From positions 52,075-116,074 of the forward strand of contig NZ_BSEV01000026.1 of assembly GCF_027922005.1 (NCBI RefSeq): a stretch of DNA of 64,000 nt, given 5' to 3'. Below, in pieces: positions 54,766 to 63,406 of the stretch (its first letter is position 1; every line of letters begins with the position of its first letter). Below the pieces are notes generated by a model, which was not told where the DNA came from, searched no databases, and worked only from the letters and a program-made list of their open reading frames with translations. The translations under genes were made by a program, and so were the position numbers. This stretch comes from Streptosporangium carneum. Its GTDB lineage: Bacteria > Actinomycetota > Actinomycetes > Streptosporangiales > Streptosporangiaceae.

Positions 54766-55038
54766 ATGTCTGTTCAGGGCAACGTCATCCCCATCATTCA
54801 CTGGTCACGCCGCTCCTCCTGTCTCAGCGAGGATCCCGAACTCTTCTTCCCCGTCTCCTCGGAGGGGCCGGGGCGGGAGCAGTACGAGCGGGCCAAGGCC
54901 GTATGCCGTCACTGCCCCGTGCAGCGCCGCTGCCTGGAGTACGCCCTGAACACCCATCAGATGTACGGAGTGTGGGGCGGCACGACCCCTGACGAGCGCA
55001 GGGCGGCCATGACGGCGACGAGGCGCAGGGCCAGGTGA
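54766..55038 (+). CDS. WhiB-family transcriptional regulator
   Basis: 90 residues. Four cysteines bind a [4Fe-4S] cluster (C19, C47, C50, C56, the C..CxxC..C arrangement), and GVWGGTT is the family turn. C-terminal Arg-rich tail (MTATRRRAR) for DNA binding. Acts with sigma factors in actinobacterial development or stress. The ATG was chosen from sequence similarity; the upstream 140 bases are otherwise empty. Confidence 0.92.
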   Translation: MSVQGNVIPIIHWSRRSSCLSEDPELFFPVSSEGPGREQYERAKAVCRHCPVQRRCLEYALNTHQMYGVWGGTTPDERRAAMTATRRRAR

Positions 55039-55073
55039 CCACGGGCGGCCCGGGGTGATCCCGGCGGCCCGGT

Positions 55074-56099
55074 TCAGCCGGGGACGTGCCGTGCCGCGCG
55101 GAGGTCGGCGACCTCGACGCCACGGACGCCTGCGGCGTCCCGGGTCCCGTCCGCCCGCCCGACGAGGGCGGCCAGACGCGCCGCGTCGCGCTGCGAGTTG
55201 TCGCCGCAGCAGTTGTTGGTGATCACATGGACGGTCTTCGCGTGTCCGGCGAGCACGCGGATCCCGGCGGCCCACCGCTCGAGCTCGGTCTCCGAGTACC
55301 GGTAGGCGAAACGCTCCTCGATCTTCTTGCTGGTCCAGCGTTCCGAGTGCCCGTGGAGACGGACCACGGCGAGGTCGGAGGTCACGGCCAGCACGGGCGG
55401 GATCGACGACGGATGCCCCTGGGGCATGTCGACGCAGACGTAGGGGATGTCGTGCGAGGCCAGGAAGTTCCATGTCCGCCCGCGCTCGTCCGGCTCCATC
55501 CACGTCCTGTTGCGGAACTCGACGCAGACGCGCATCGGCGCGCAGCGGCGCGCGCACTCGAGGATGTGGCGCCTGCCGCGCTCCCCGGCGGGGAACCACG
55601 GCGGGAACTGCAGCAGGATCACGCCCAGTTTGCCCGCCTCGTGCAGCGGTCTGAGCGCCCCGAGGAAACGACGCCAGACCTCCTCGGCCATCTCGGGACC
55701 CACGTCCCCCAGATAGACGGTCCGCTCGGGCCCGCCGAGCCTCTCCCGCAGGTCCTTGTACAGCGACCGGGACGGGGTCGGATGGTTGGTCAGCAGGGAG
55801 AAGGCCTTGACGTTGAAGACGAACCCCTCGGGGGTGCGGTCCCGCCAGGCCTGCGCGGTCCGCTCAGACGGCGGGTGGTAATAGGTGGCGTCGACCTCCA
55901 CGATCGGAAAGCGCGAGGCGTAGTAGGCCAGCCGCGCGGCCGGAGTGGACGCCTCCTCGGGGTACCAGCCCGACTCCAGCAGCGACCTGTCCGTCCACGA
56001 GGCCGTGCCCACGAGGATCCGCCCCGCGCCGTCGTCCGTGCCGTTCTCCATGCCGTTCTCCGCGTCGTTCCCCGGCGCCGCGACGTCCGTCCCTCTCAC
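55074..56099 (-). CDS. DUF72-family protein (TIM-barrel, YecE-like)
   Basis: 341 residues from the GTG at 56099 that overlaps the epimerase stop (GTGA); the conserved body starts at about residue 25 with ILVGTASWTDRSLLESGWYPEEASTPAARLAYYASRFPIVEVDATYYHPPSE. VNVKAFSLLTNHPTPS, GVILLQFPPWFP and VITNNCCGDNSQRDA are family blocks. Function unknown (YecE family). Coupled to the epimerase gene. Confidence 0.88.
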   Translation of the reverse strand: MRGTDVAAPGNDAENGMENGTDDGAGRILVGTASWTDRSLLESGWYPEEASTPAARLAYYASRFPIVEVDATYYHPPSERTAQAWRDRTPEGFVFNVKAFSLLTNHPTPSRSLYKDLRERLGGPERTVYLGDVGPEMAEEVWRRFLGALRPLHEAGKLGVILLQFPPWFPAGERGRRHILECARRCAPMRVCVEFRNRTWMEPDERGRTWNFLASHDIPYVCVDMPQGHPSSIPPVLAVTSDLAVVRLHGHSERWTSKKIEERFAYRYSETELERWAAGIRVLAGHAKTVHVITNNCCGDNSQRDAARLAALVGRADGTRDAAGVRGVEVADLRAARHVPG

Positions 56100-57145
56100 G
56101 GCCAGGTTCCGACGCCGGTCTTCACCTCGCGCAGCCTGGCCGGGCCGCCGGTCTCCGGGGACAGCGGCGGGGTGTCCATGCCCGCGGAGGCGCGAAGGCC
56201 TTCCAGCAGCTCCCCGAGGGCGTCGACCGCCGTGTGACGGGGGCGCCAGCCCAGCTCGGATCTGGCACGGGTGGCGTCCATGATCGGCATTCTGAGCACC
56301 AGGTCGACCAGTCCCGGTGAGGCGGGGACCAGGTGGAGGTGCCAGGCCGCCGCGGCGACGCTCCTGAGCGCCCAGCCGGAGACGGGTACCAGGCGGGCCC
56401 CGAGCAACTCGGCCAGCACCGGTGGGTCGATCACGGGATCGGCGGCGATGTTGAAGGCGCCGGAGACGGGGCGGGTGACCGCCAGACGGTAGGCCTCGCC
56501 GATGTCGTCGGCGTGGACCGCCTGGAACCTGAGCCCGGGCGTGTCGGGGACGAAGGGGATCAGCTCCGGCCTGATCAGCCGGTTGGGCACGAGGGGGCCG
56601 CCGAAGAGACGTCGCTGCTCGGTGGCCGCCTCCCGTTTGAAGATGAAGCCGGGGCGCAGCCGCACGACCCTGATGTCGCGGTGGTCCCGCTCGAACACGT
56701 CGAGCAGGCGCTCGACATAGGCCTTCTCCCTGCCGTATGCGGCGCCGGGCCAGCCGTGGGTCGGCCAGTCCTCGCCGACGGGGCGGTCCTTCGGGCCGGA
56801 GGAGTAGGCGCCGACGGAGGAGGCGTGCACCAGGACCGGGACGTTCTGCTCCGCCACGGCCTCGAAGACGCGTGAGCTGCCCAGGACGTTCGCCCGCCAG
56901 GTCGTCACCGGGTCCCGCGTCGGCTGGAACAGCCATGCCAGGTGCACGACCGCGTCGGCGCCGGCGAGGTACGGGGCCAGGTCCCCGGTCGTGACGTCCA
57001 CGGCGTGCCAGGTGGTCTTGGGAGGGCGCCAGTCGGGCAGCCTGCGGGCCAGTCCCACGACGGATGTGACGTTACGGTCGGCCACGAGGGCGGACACCAC
57101 GCTCGTGCCCACGTTCCCCGTGCCGCCGACGACTACTACGCGCAT
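56096..57145 (-). CDS. NAD-dependent epimerase/dehydratase-family protein
   Basis: 349 residues. Rossmann motif MRVVVVGGTGNVGTSVVSAL, active-site pattern VLVHASSVGAYSSGPKD and YGREKAYVERLLD (Tyr-x3-Lys as YGREK), and RLRPGFIFKRE. Extended SDR. The substrate is unknown; the family includes sugar-nucleotide and oxidoreductive members. Stop is coupled to the DUF72 gene, suggesting an operon. Confidence 0.88.
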   Translation of the reverse strand: MRVVVVGGTGNVGTSVVSALVADRNVTSVVGLARRLPDWRPPKTTWHAVDVTTGDLAPYLAGADAVVHLAWLFQPTRDPVTTWRANVLGSSRVFEAVAEQNVPVLVHASSVGAYSSGPKDRPVGEDWPTHGWPGAAYGREKAYVERLLDVFERDHRDIRVVRLRPGFIFKREAATEQRRLFGGPLVPNRLIRPELIPFVPDTPGLRFQAVHADDIGEAYRLAVTRPVSGAFNIAADPVIDPPVLAELLGARLVPVSGWALRSVAAAAWHLHLVPASPGLVDLVLRMPIMDATRARSELGWRPRHTAVDALGELLEGLRASAGMDTPPLSPETGGPARLREVKTGVGTWP

Positions 57146-57238
57146 GTGTACCGACTGCCCAGGGCGAGTCGGTCGAATCCTGCTCTGTCACGGCTTTGCC
57201 GTACGGTGGCCTGTCCGATTTCAGGGGATGTTTCTAGA

Positions 57239-57248
57239 TTTCATGAAA
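57239..57248. promoter_or_regulatory. Short AT-rich palindrome in divergent promoter region
   Basis: TTTCATGAAA, a perfect 10-bp palindrome, lies 41 bases upstream of the HTH regulator start and in the promoter region shared with the epimerase gene. A candidate autoregulatory site for the downstream regulator. Confidence 0.35.
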
Positions 57249-57288
57249 CGTGTGGGTTTCCGGTCTTCCGCTGGTTAGGGTTCCGGAA

Positions 57289-58287
57289 ATGGGGGCGACG
57301 AACGTGGGCACGCGGGTGTGGAGTGAGCTGCGGGTTTCCTCGGCGCCGAACGTCTCGGTGTCGATCTCGCCGAACCTGACGGCGCTGGCGGTGATCGCCG
57401 ACGCGCTGGCGGGGCGGCGGAGGGGACTGCCCGAGCCGTGGCGGCGCGCGACGCGCGAGGCGGTGAGCGTCCAGGGGCGGGAGGCGGTCAGACCGCTGGG
57501 AGCCCCGGGATACTCGGTCGTGCCCGACAGCGTGGTGCCGCAGACGCCGGTCGGGGACGTCTCGGTCGAGTCGCAGGTGGCCCTGCTGCGCGAGGTCTCG
57601 GGCGAGCGCCTGATCGCCGACCTCGAGCAGGCGTTCGGCGGCGAGCGGGTGCCCGAGCACTGGCGCCCCGCCGCGGACCGGCCAGGGCGGTGGCTCGCGG
57701 GGTACGCGACGGCGCTGGGGGACGTGTGGCGGGTCATGGGCCCGCTGTGGGAGCGCGCCGCTCCTCTGCTGGACCGGGAGATCGAACGCGTCGGCACCGC
57801 GGTGGTCAGGGGCGGCCTGGACGTGCTGCTGAGCTCGCTGAGCGAGCGGATCAGGTACGGCGAGGGCGGACTGCTGATCGGGGACCTCGAGGCGAGCAGC
57901 TACGACCTCGGCGACCGCCGGATGATCCTGGTCCCGATGCTGGCGGGGCGCGACGCGGTGATCGTGAACCTGGACCATCCGGACGTGGTGTGGATCGCCT
58001 ATCCGGTTCCCGGGGCCGACACGCTGTGGCGGGGGAACGACGCACGGGCGGTCGACGAGCTGTCGGCGCTGGTCGGACCGGTGCGCGCGGCGCTGCTGCA
58101 CTCCCTGGGGCGGCCGATGACGATGAGCGCGCTCGCGGCGGGGGCGGGGATGGTGCCCAGCGCCATCACCTACCACTGCGAACGGCTGGTCGCGGCGGGC
58201 CTGGTCAGCCGTGAGCGGCGGGGACGCGAGGTGTGGATCGTCCGCACGCACAGAGGCGCGGAACTGCTGGACCTGTTCAGGCACTGA
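57289..58287 (+). CDS. Winged-helix (ArsR/MarR-like) transcriptional regulator
   Basis: 332 residues from the ATG at 57289. The C-terminal 80 residues hold a wHTH: AALLHSLGRPMTMSALAAGAGMVPSAITYHCERLVAAGLVSRERRGREVWIVRTHRGAELLDLF. The large N-terminal part (DUF5937-like in character) is alpha-helical and could bind a ligand. Divergent from the epimerase-DUF72 pair; likely regulates it or itself. Confidence 0.85.
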   Translation: MGATNVGTRVWSELRVSSAPNVSVSISPNLTALAVIADALAGRRRGLPEPWRRATREAVSVQGREAVRPLGAPGYSVVPDSVVPQTPVGDVSVESQVALLREVSGERLIADLEQAFGGERVPEHWRPAADRPGRWLAGYATALGDVWRVMGPLWERAAPLLDREIERVGTAVVRGGLDVLLSSLSERIRYGEGGLLIGDLEASSYDLGDRRMILVPMLAGRDAVIVNLDHPDVVWIAYPVPGADTLWRGNDARAVDELSALVGPVRAALLHSLGRPMTMSALAAGAGMVPSAITYHCERLVAAGLVSRERRGREVWIVRTHRGAELLDLFRH

Positions 58288-58288
58288 A

Positions 58289-58306
58289 CGCCCGCGTTCG
58301 CGGGCG
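58289..58306 (+). terminator. Hairpin after the HTH regulator gene
   Basis: CGCCCGCG, spacer TT, CGCGGGCG: perfect 8-bp arms directly after the stop codon. Confidence 0.6.
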
Positions 58307-58361
58307 GGGCGGGAGCAACGGGACGGTGGCCACCGGGCCCGCGGTGTGCGAGCCTTGGCGC

Positions 58362-58646
58362 ATGGCTACTGCGCGCTGGAACGGCGAGGTCATCGCGAAA
58401 AGTGACGACACCGTGATCGTGGAGGGCAACCACTACTTCCCGATCGAATCGGTTTCCCCTCAGTACCTGAGGCCGTCGGACACCACCACATTCTGCCCCT
58501 GGAAGGGAACGGCGAACTACTACACGCTGCACGTCGAGGGCGAGGACAACTCCGACGCCGTCTGGTACTACGCGGAGCCCAAGCAGGAGGCGGCCCAGAT
58601 CAAGGGACGGGTGGCCTTCTGGAAGGGCGTCGAGGTCACCGACTGA
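58362..58646 (+). CDS. DUF427-family protein
   Basis: 94 residues from the ATG at 58362. ATARWNGEVIAKSDDTVIVEGNHYFPIESV and TTTFCPWKGTANYYTLHVEGEDNSDAVWYYAEPKQEAAQIKGRVAFWKGVEV are the DUF427 core (all-beta, CPWKG motif). Unknown function; usually stand-alone. A hairpin at 58654-58676 follows. Confidence 0.88.
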   Translation: MATARWNGEVIAKSDDTVIVEGNHYFPIESVSPQYLRPSDTTTFCPWKGTANYYTLHVEGEDNSDAVWYYAEPKQEAAQIKGRVAFWKGVEVTD

Positions 58647-58653
58647 ACCCGCA

Positions 58654-58676
58654 GGGGGCGGCCACCCGCCGCCCCC
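58654..58676. terminator. Hairpin between convergent DUF427 and monooxygenase genes
   Basis: GGGGGCGG (58654-58661), seven-base loop, CCGCCCCC (58669-58676). Lies between a plus-strand stop at 58646 and a minus-strand stop at 58765. Confidence 0.6.
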
Positions 58677-58764
58677 GCAACCGCGTGCCGGCCGCCTCCC
58701 GGGAACCGGAGGCCCCCTCTCCCGGCGGGAACGGCCCCGCCGGCGCCGCGGCGGGCGGACAGGG

Positions 58765-59961
58765 TCAGCCGACCAGGTCGGCCTCGACCTCGTGGCCGTA
58801 CAGCCAGGCGTTCTGCCGGAGCGGGTCGCCGTCGGCGAAGGCCGCGTCGCGCTCCCGCTGGGCAGGGCCGTCGGGAAGGTGGTTCTGCACCTCGCGGCCC
58901 CGGCTCACCAGCTGGACCTGTGTGGCCCTCGGCTTGCGGATCTCCTCGTAGCGCAGCAGCGCCCGCGCGGCCGTCTCGGGCGTCGCCCCGCGCAGGCACT
59001 CCGCCAGGACCGCCGCGTCCTCGACCGCCTGGCAGGCGCCCTGACCGAGGAAGGGCAGCATCGCGTGGGCTGCGTCCCCGAGCAGGGTGACCCGCCCGTC
59101 GGTCCAGCTCTCCAGGGGGCCGCGGTCGTACATGGCCCAGCGTTTGGTCTCGGTCGCGGCGGCGATCAGCTGCCCGAGACGGGGATCCCAGGTTTCGAAC
59201 TCCCGCGCCAGGTCCTCCAGCCGGCCGTCCGCCGTCCATGACTCGAGCCGCCAGTCGCCCGCGGGCACGACCGCGACGACGTTGACCAGCCGTCCCCCGC
59301 TGACCGGATAGTGGACGAAGTGCCTGCCCGGCCCCAGCCAGATCGTCTGCACCGGCCTGACCATCAGCTCCGGCGCGTCGGAGGCGGGGACCAGGCACCG
59401 GTAGGCGCACAGCCCGGAGAAGCGCGCCGGTTCCTGGGACGATTCGGCCACGATCGAGGACCGCACGACGGAGTGGATCCCGTCGGCGCCGATGACCGCG
59501 TCGGCGGCCACCGTGCTCTCCGCCCCCCGGGCGTCGACGAAGGTCAGCTCGACCTCGCGGCCGTCCTGCCGCAGACCGGTCAGCCGCCGGTCGAGCCGCA
59601 CCATCTCGGGCGGCAGCGCCGACGCCAGCATGGCGAGCAGGTCGGCCCGGTGCGCCACATAGCAGTCGACGCCGTACAGCCTGCGACACTCCGCCCCCAT
59701 TCGCTGGGAGAACAGCACCCGCCCGTCCTCCCAGCGTCTTAACTCCCACGCGGCCTCCAGCCTCACCGCGAAGTCGGGCAGCCGCTCGCCGAGGCCCGCC
59801 CGCACCAGGGGGCGCACCATGTTGGGGGCGACGATGATGCCCGCGCCGACCTCCCGCAGCTCCGACGCCTGCTCGTACACGGTGGCCTCGACTCCGGCCT
59901 GTCTCAGCAGCAGGGCGGCGGTCAGGCCGCCGAGGCCTCCTCCGACGACGGCGACCCTCAC
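58765..59961 (-). CDS. FAD-dependent monooxygenase (salicylate-hydroxylase-like)
   Basis: 398 residues from a GTG overlapping the methyltransferase stop (GTGA). FAD motif VAVVGGGLGGLTAALLLRQAGVEATVYEQ, DG motif ADAVIGADGIHSVVRSSI, and the second FAD block LLGDAAHAMLPFLGQGACQAVEDA. Group A flavin monooxygenase; the substrate is unknown. The tight overlap with a DUF574 methyltransferase suggests they are expressed together. Confidence 0.93.
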   Translation of the reverse strand: MRVAVVGGGLGGLTAALLLRQAGVEATVYEQASELREVGAGIIVAPNMVRPLVRAGLGERLPDFAVRLEAAWELRRWEDGRVLFSQRMGAECRRLYGVDCYVAHRADLLAMLASALPPEMVRLDRRLTGLRQDGREVELTFVDARGAESTVAADAVIGADGIHSVVRSSIVAESSQEPARFSGLCAYRCLVPASDAPELMVRPVQTIWLGPGRHFVHYPVSGGRLVNVVAVVPAGDWRLESWTADGRLEDLAREFETWDPRLGQLIAAATETKRWAMYDRGPLESWTDGRVTLLGDAAHAMLPFLGQGACQAVEDAAVLAECLRGATPETAARALLRYEEIRKPRATQVQLVSRGREVQNHLPDGPAQRERDAAFADGDPLRQNAWLYGHEVEADLVG

Positions 59962-60797
59962 CGGTCGTCTCCTCTCCCGGCGGTCCGCCGTCCCAGGCGG
60001 CCCACCGCGCCGTCGATCCTGAACCGGGGCGGTGTGTCGTCGGGGAACAGCGGAAGTTCGTCGTTGCGCCAGTCCTGCACGGGGACCAGGCCCGGATCCA
60101 GCAGCTCGAACCCGTCGAGCAGGGCGAGCACCTCGGCGTGCGAGCGGAAGGTGGACTGCGTGGGGGAGTTCGCCGTTCCGGCCGACCACTGGGCGCGTGC
60201 CTCCGGGGCGCTCTCCGCCATCGCGTGGGAGATCGCCAGGTGGCTTCCCCCGGCCATCCGGTCGGCGAACTCACCGACGAGGCCTGCGGGGTCCTCCTCG
60301 TCGGTGACGAAGTGCAGCACCCCGACCATCAGCAGCCCGACCGGTTCCGAGAAGTCGATCAGCCGGTTGACCTCGGGATCCTTGATGACGCTTCCTGGCC
60401 TGCGGATGTCCGCCTGGACGCTCGTCACGTTCTCTCCACTGGAGAGCAGCACCTCGGCGTGCAGGCACACGACGGGGTCGTAGTCGACGTAGACGACCGA
60501 GGCCGAAGGGTCGATCCCGTGCGCGACCTCGTGGACGCTGGGGGAGGCGGGCATGCCGGTGCCCAGGTCGATGAACTGTCGGATGCCCAGCTTCGCCATG
60601 AGCCGCACCGCCCTGACCAGGAACGCCCTGTTGGCCCTGGTGGTCGTCCGGGCGTCCGGCGCGACCGCCAGCAGCCGGTCGGCGAAGGCGCGGTCGACCG
60701 CGAGATTGTCCTTGCCCCCCAGGAGGTAGTCGTAGACGCGAGCCGAACTGGGCACGTTCGGGTCGACGCCCGGGGGAACACGTTCCAACTCCGTCAC
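59958..60797 (-). CDS. DUF574-family SAM-dependent methyltransferase
   Basis: 279 residues from the GTG at 60797 behind GGAGGAG (the frame is open to 60836). Features of this actinomycete-rich family: SSARVYDYLLGGKDNLAVDR near the start, FIDLGTGMPASPSVHEVAHGIDPSASVVYVDYDPVV (SAM site) and MVGVLHFVTDEEDPAGLVGEF. Substrate unknown. Many paralogues occur in Streptosporangiaceae and Streptomycetaceae genomes. Operon with the flavin monooxygenase. Confidence 0.9.
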   Translation of the reverse strand: MTELERVPPGVDPNVPSSARVYDYLLGGKDNLAVDRAFADRLLAVAPDARTTTRANRAFLVRAVRLMAKLGIRQFIDLGTGMPASPSVHEVAHGIDPSASVVYVDYDPVVCLHAEVLLSSGENVTSVQADIRRPGSVIKDPEVNRLIDFSEPVGLLMVGVLHFVTDEEDPAGLVGEFADRMAGGSHLAISHAMAESAPEARAQWSAGTANSPTQSTFRSHAEVLALLDGFELLDPGLVPVQDWRNDELPLFPDDTPPRFRIDGAVGRLGRRTAGRGDDR

Positions 60798-61022
60798 CGC
60801 GACTCCTCCGTCGACGAAGGTCAGGGTGTTGATCATACTTCGCGAATCACCGCAGGTGCGGTGTATTCGGACTGGGTATCCGTCGCTAAGGATCTCTTAA
60901 GGATCTCTTTCCCGTGAATGTCACGCCGGGACTGCCGCTTTCCGGCGGTCTCCTTCCTGTGGCGCCTTTCCCGCGTGAGGTGACGCCCTTCTTCTTCGGC
61001 CTCCGGGAGGGGGGGAGACGAC

Positions 61023-61057
61023 TACGGCCGTGTCGCCAGGGGGCGGGCACGGCCGTA
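61023..61057 (-). terminator. Hairpin after the small secreted protein gene
   Basis: TACGGCCGTG (61023-61032) and CACGGCCGTA (61048-61057) are exact reverse complements with a 15-base loop, 25 bases past the stop of the minus-strand gene ending at 61082. Confidence 0.65.
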
Positions 61058-61081
61058 CGGGGAGAGCGGGAGGACGGGACG

Positions 61082-61393
61082 TCAGCGTGTCTGGACCTGG
61101 ACGCTGATGATCGTGTGGCCGGTGATGTGGGTCGAGGAAACCGAGCCCGCGGGTGCCCATTCGCTGTAGATCGGGATGTAGCCAACACTCGGGTCGAAGT
61201 GTTTCTGCAGGACGAAGACCCGGTGCTCGCCCGTGCCGCTCGCGCAGTAGCTGCTGGCCGTCGAGGTGGCGTGGTCGACCTGGTAGCTGCAGCCGGTGGG
61301 GGCGGCGGAGGCGCTGGAGGCGGTCCCGGCCACCATCGCCGCGGTCAGGAGCGCGGTGGCGCAGGCGGCGGAGGCCCGTCTTCTGGCATTCAT
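61082..61393 (-). CDS. Small secreted protein, unknown function
   Basis: 103 residues. Signal peptide MNARRRASAACATALLTAAMVAGTASSASAA. The short mature domain has two cysteines (TGCSYQV and SSYCASG) and a STHITGHTIISVQVQTR C-terminus. Looks like a small exported beta-rich protein; I do not recognise the family. A palindromic AT-rich element about 200 bp upstream may control it. Confidence 0.75.
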   Translation of the reverse strand: MNARRRASAACATALLTAAMVAGTASSASAAPTGCSYQVDHATSTASSYCASGTGEHRVFVLQKHFDPSVGYIPIYSEWAPAGSVSSTHITGHTIISVQVQTR

Positions 61394-61789
61394 GCATGAC
61401 TCCTGGGGGGTGGGGTGAGCGTCGTGCGTGTCGCCTGCCGTAGAGGTCCGCGCTGAGGTTGCGGCCGTCCGGGGCCGGAAGGGGGAGGGAGGGCGGAGAG
61501 GGGAGGGGAAGGGGGCGTGCCTGCGCCGGGGCCCGTCGTCCGCCTCGGAGACGGGACAGACGAAGCCACCGCAGCAGACCAGCGAATTTATGGTTAGGAA
61601 ACTTTCTTTAAAGAAAAGATAAGCCCGCTCCCGGGGGGCGTCAACATCCCGCCGGGAGCCATGGGCGGCCGGGTTCTCGGCGGCGTGGAATCGCCTCGGC
61701 GGCCCTTTCCGACGAGGGTTTTCCGTTTTATCCGGTAGGAATTCATCGCCCCGGGCCTGTCGCGGGCCCGGAGCGCCTCGGAGATCCCC
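61394..61789. other. Upstream region of the small secreted protein gene
   Basis: About 395 bases with no supported gene. GC-rich except at 61585-61625, where an AT-rich palindromic element stands out. The remainder shows nothing recognisable. Confidence 0.6.
61594..61617 (-). promoter_or_regulatory. AT-rich palindromic element upstream of the small secreted protein
   Basis: TTAGGAAACTTTC overlaps a perfect 14-bp palindrome, TTTCTTTAAAGAAA (61603-61616). Similar TTAGGAAA-type sequences are common upstream of genes for secreted hydrolases in actinomycetes; that comparison is from memory. It lies about 205 bp upstream of the start at 61393. Confidence 0.4.
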
Positions 61790-63406
61790 TCAGGAGCCGA
61801 CCCGGTAGTGGTAGCCGTGCGAGTGGACGAAACCGGCCTGGGCGTACAGGCGCACGGCCGCCTCGTTGTCGCGCTCCACCTGCAGGTACAGCCGGTCGGC
61901 GCCCATCTCGCGCGCCCATCGGGCGCCGGCCCCCAGCAGTGCGGTCGCCACGCCCCTGCGCCGCAGTTCCGGCGCGGTCGCCATGCAGAAGACCCCGGCC
62001 CACCCCCGGTCGGCGACGAACAACCCCATTCCCGCGGCCCGGCCCTCGAGGGTGACGCTCAGGAAGGCGGCGGGTGAGGCGATGCGGGAGACGACCTCCG
62101 CGCAGACGGCCGCGCTGTCGTCGTGACCGTCCAGCTCGGCGAAGACGCCGAACCAGGATCCGGGCTCGTCCGTCAGGTCGACCGGCGGGGGCGATGCCCT
62201 CACGGCGCCCTCCCCGGGCACGGCGACGGCGGTGACGTCCTCAGCCGTCGCCGGGACGGCGATTCCGGTCGCCGTCGTGGCCGCGCCGGTCCCGGTCGTC
62301 GTCGCGGCGATGACGTCCTGGGTCGCCGCCGTGAGCACGGCGGTCGCGCCGCCGTGCCTGTAGCCGCGGGCCGCCAGGAACTCGTCCAGCTCGCGGTGCC
62401 GCTCCGCCGGGCTGACCTGGACGCGCACGGGCAGGCCGCGCTCGCCGTAGAACCTCTCGACGTGCTCGAACCCGCCGGCGAGGGGCCACGGCAGCGGCGG
62501 CAGCGCGGAGTTGCAGCGCTGGCGGGTCACGCCGGGAGTGTGCCTGAGCAGCCAGCCGTGCTCCTCCTCGACGACCGCCGCGGGCCAGGCCGCCGCCGCC
62601 CGCCGCTCGATCTGCCTGACCGCCGACGTGCGACAGGCCTCGACGAGGCCGGCGACGAGGCCGGCGAGCATGCCGTCCGCCCGTTTCCGCGAGGGTTCGT
62701 ACTCGGTGATCCCGAGTCCCGCGATCTCGAAGCGCTCCGCCAGGGCGGTCACCCGCGCCAGGAGCTCGGCGGGGAGGATCCCGCCGGGCTCGGGAACGCC
62801 CACGAAGGGGAACACGTCCGGGTCGAGCACGTCGAGGTCGACATGGACGTACACGGCCTCGGCGCCCGTCCTCGCGACCAGGTCCTCCAGCGCCGACAGC
62901 TCGTCCACGCGGGCGTGGGCGATCCCCTCCGCGCGGACGTGGTCGCGTTCGGCGGGGTCCAGCGCCCTGACCCCGGCCAGGACGACCTGTTCCGGCCTGA
63001 GCGCGGGGACGGGCGTCAGTCCCGGCGGGCCGTCCCCGAGCAGCGCGCGCAGCACCATGCCGTGGAAGGCCCCGGACGGGGAGGACCCCGGTGTGTTGAG
63101 GTCGCCGTGGGCGTCGAACCACACCACCGCGAGCCGGTCGCCGTGCCGTCTCACCGCGGCGGCCACGGGTTCGAGCTCGACGCCGCAGTCTCCTCCTGCC
63201 GTGACGACGAGACGGCCCCGGGCGCGGGAGAGCGCCGCCCGGATCCGCGCGGCCGTCTCCGTGAGGGTCGGGCCCGTCGGCACCCGCACCCGTTCGGCGT
63301 CGGGGACCATGGCGGCCAGCAGGGACGCCCCCTGCTCCAGCCGATGGGCCGTGGCCGAGGACGACCCCTGCCACTGCGGCGCCTCGACGACCATCACTTC
63401 GGACAA
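61790..63406 (-). CDS. Arginase-family domain fused to a tandem GNAT acetyltransferase
   Basis: 538 residues from the TTG at 63406 behind GGGAGCAGGG; an ATG at 63394 is the alternative. Residues 1 to about 265 form a ureohydrolase fold: FDAHGDLN (D98, H100, D102) and HVDLDVLDP (D190, D192) give five of six Mn ligands, while the usual GGDHS is GGDCGVE, with C74 replacing the first His. The second half (from ERRAAAAWPAAVVEEEHGWLLRHTPGVTRQRCN) resembles tandem-GNAT proteins, with ELRRRGVATALLGAGARWARE as the acetyl-CoA loop and DNEAAVRLYAQAGF. A low-complexity Thr/Ala linker lies between the GNAT parts. Confidence 0.85.
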   Translation of the reverse strand: MSEVMVVEAPQWQGSSSATAHRLEQGASLLAAMVPDAERVRVPTGPTLTETAARIRAALSRARGRLVVTAGGDCGVELEPVAAAVRRHGDRLAVVWFDAHGDLNTPGSSPSGAFHGMVLRALLGDGPPGLTPVPALRPEQVVLAGVRALDPAERDHVRAEGIAHARVDELSALEDLVARTGAEAVYVHVDLDVLDPDVFPFVGVPEPGGILPAELLARVTALAERFEIAGLGITEYEPSRKRADGMLAGLVAGLVEACRTSAVRQIERRAAAAWPAAVVEEEHGWLLRHTPGVTRQRCNSALPPLPWPLAGGFEHVERFYGERGLPVRVQVSPAERHRELDEFLAARGYRHGGATAVLTAATQDVIAATTTGTGAATTATGIAVPATAEDVTAVAVPGEGAVRASPPPVDLTDEPGSWFGVFAELDGHDDSAAVCAEVVSRIASPAAFLSVTLEGRAAGMGLFVADRGWAGVFCMATAPELRRRGVATALLGAGARWAREMGADRLYLQVERDNEAAVRLYAQAGFVHSHGYHYRVGS

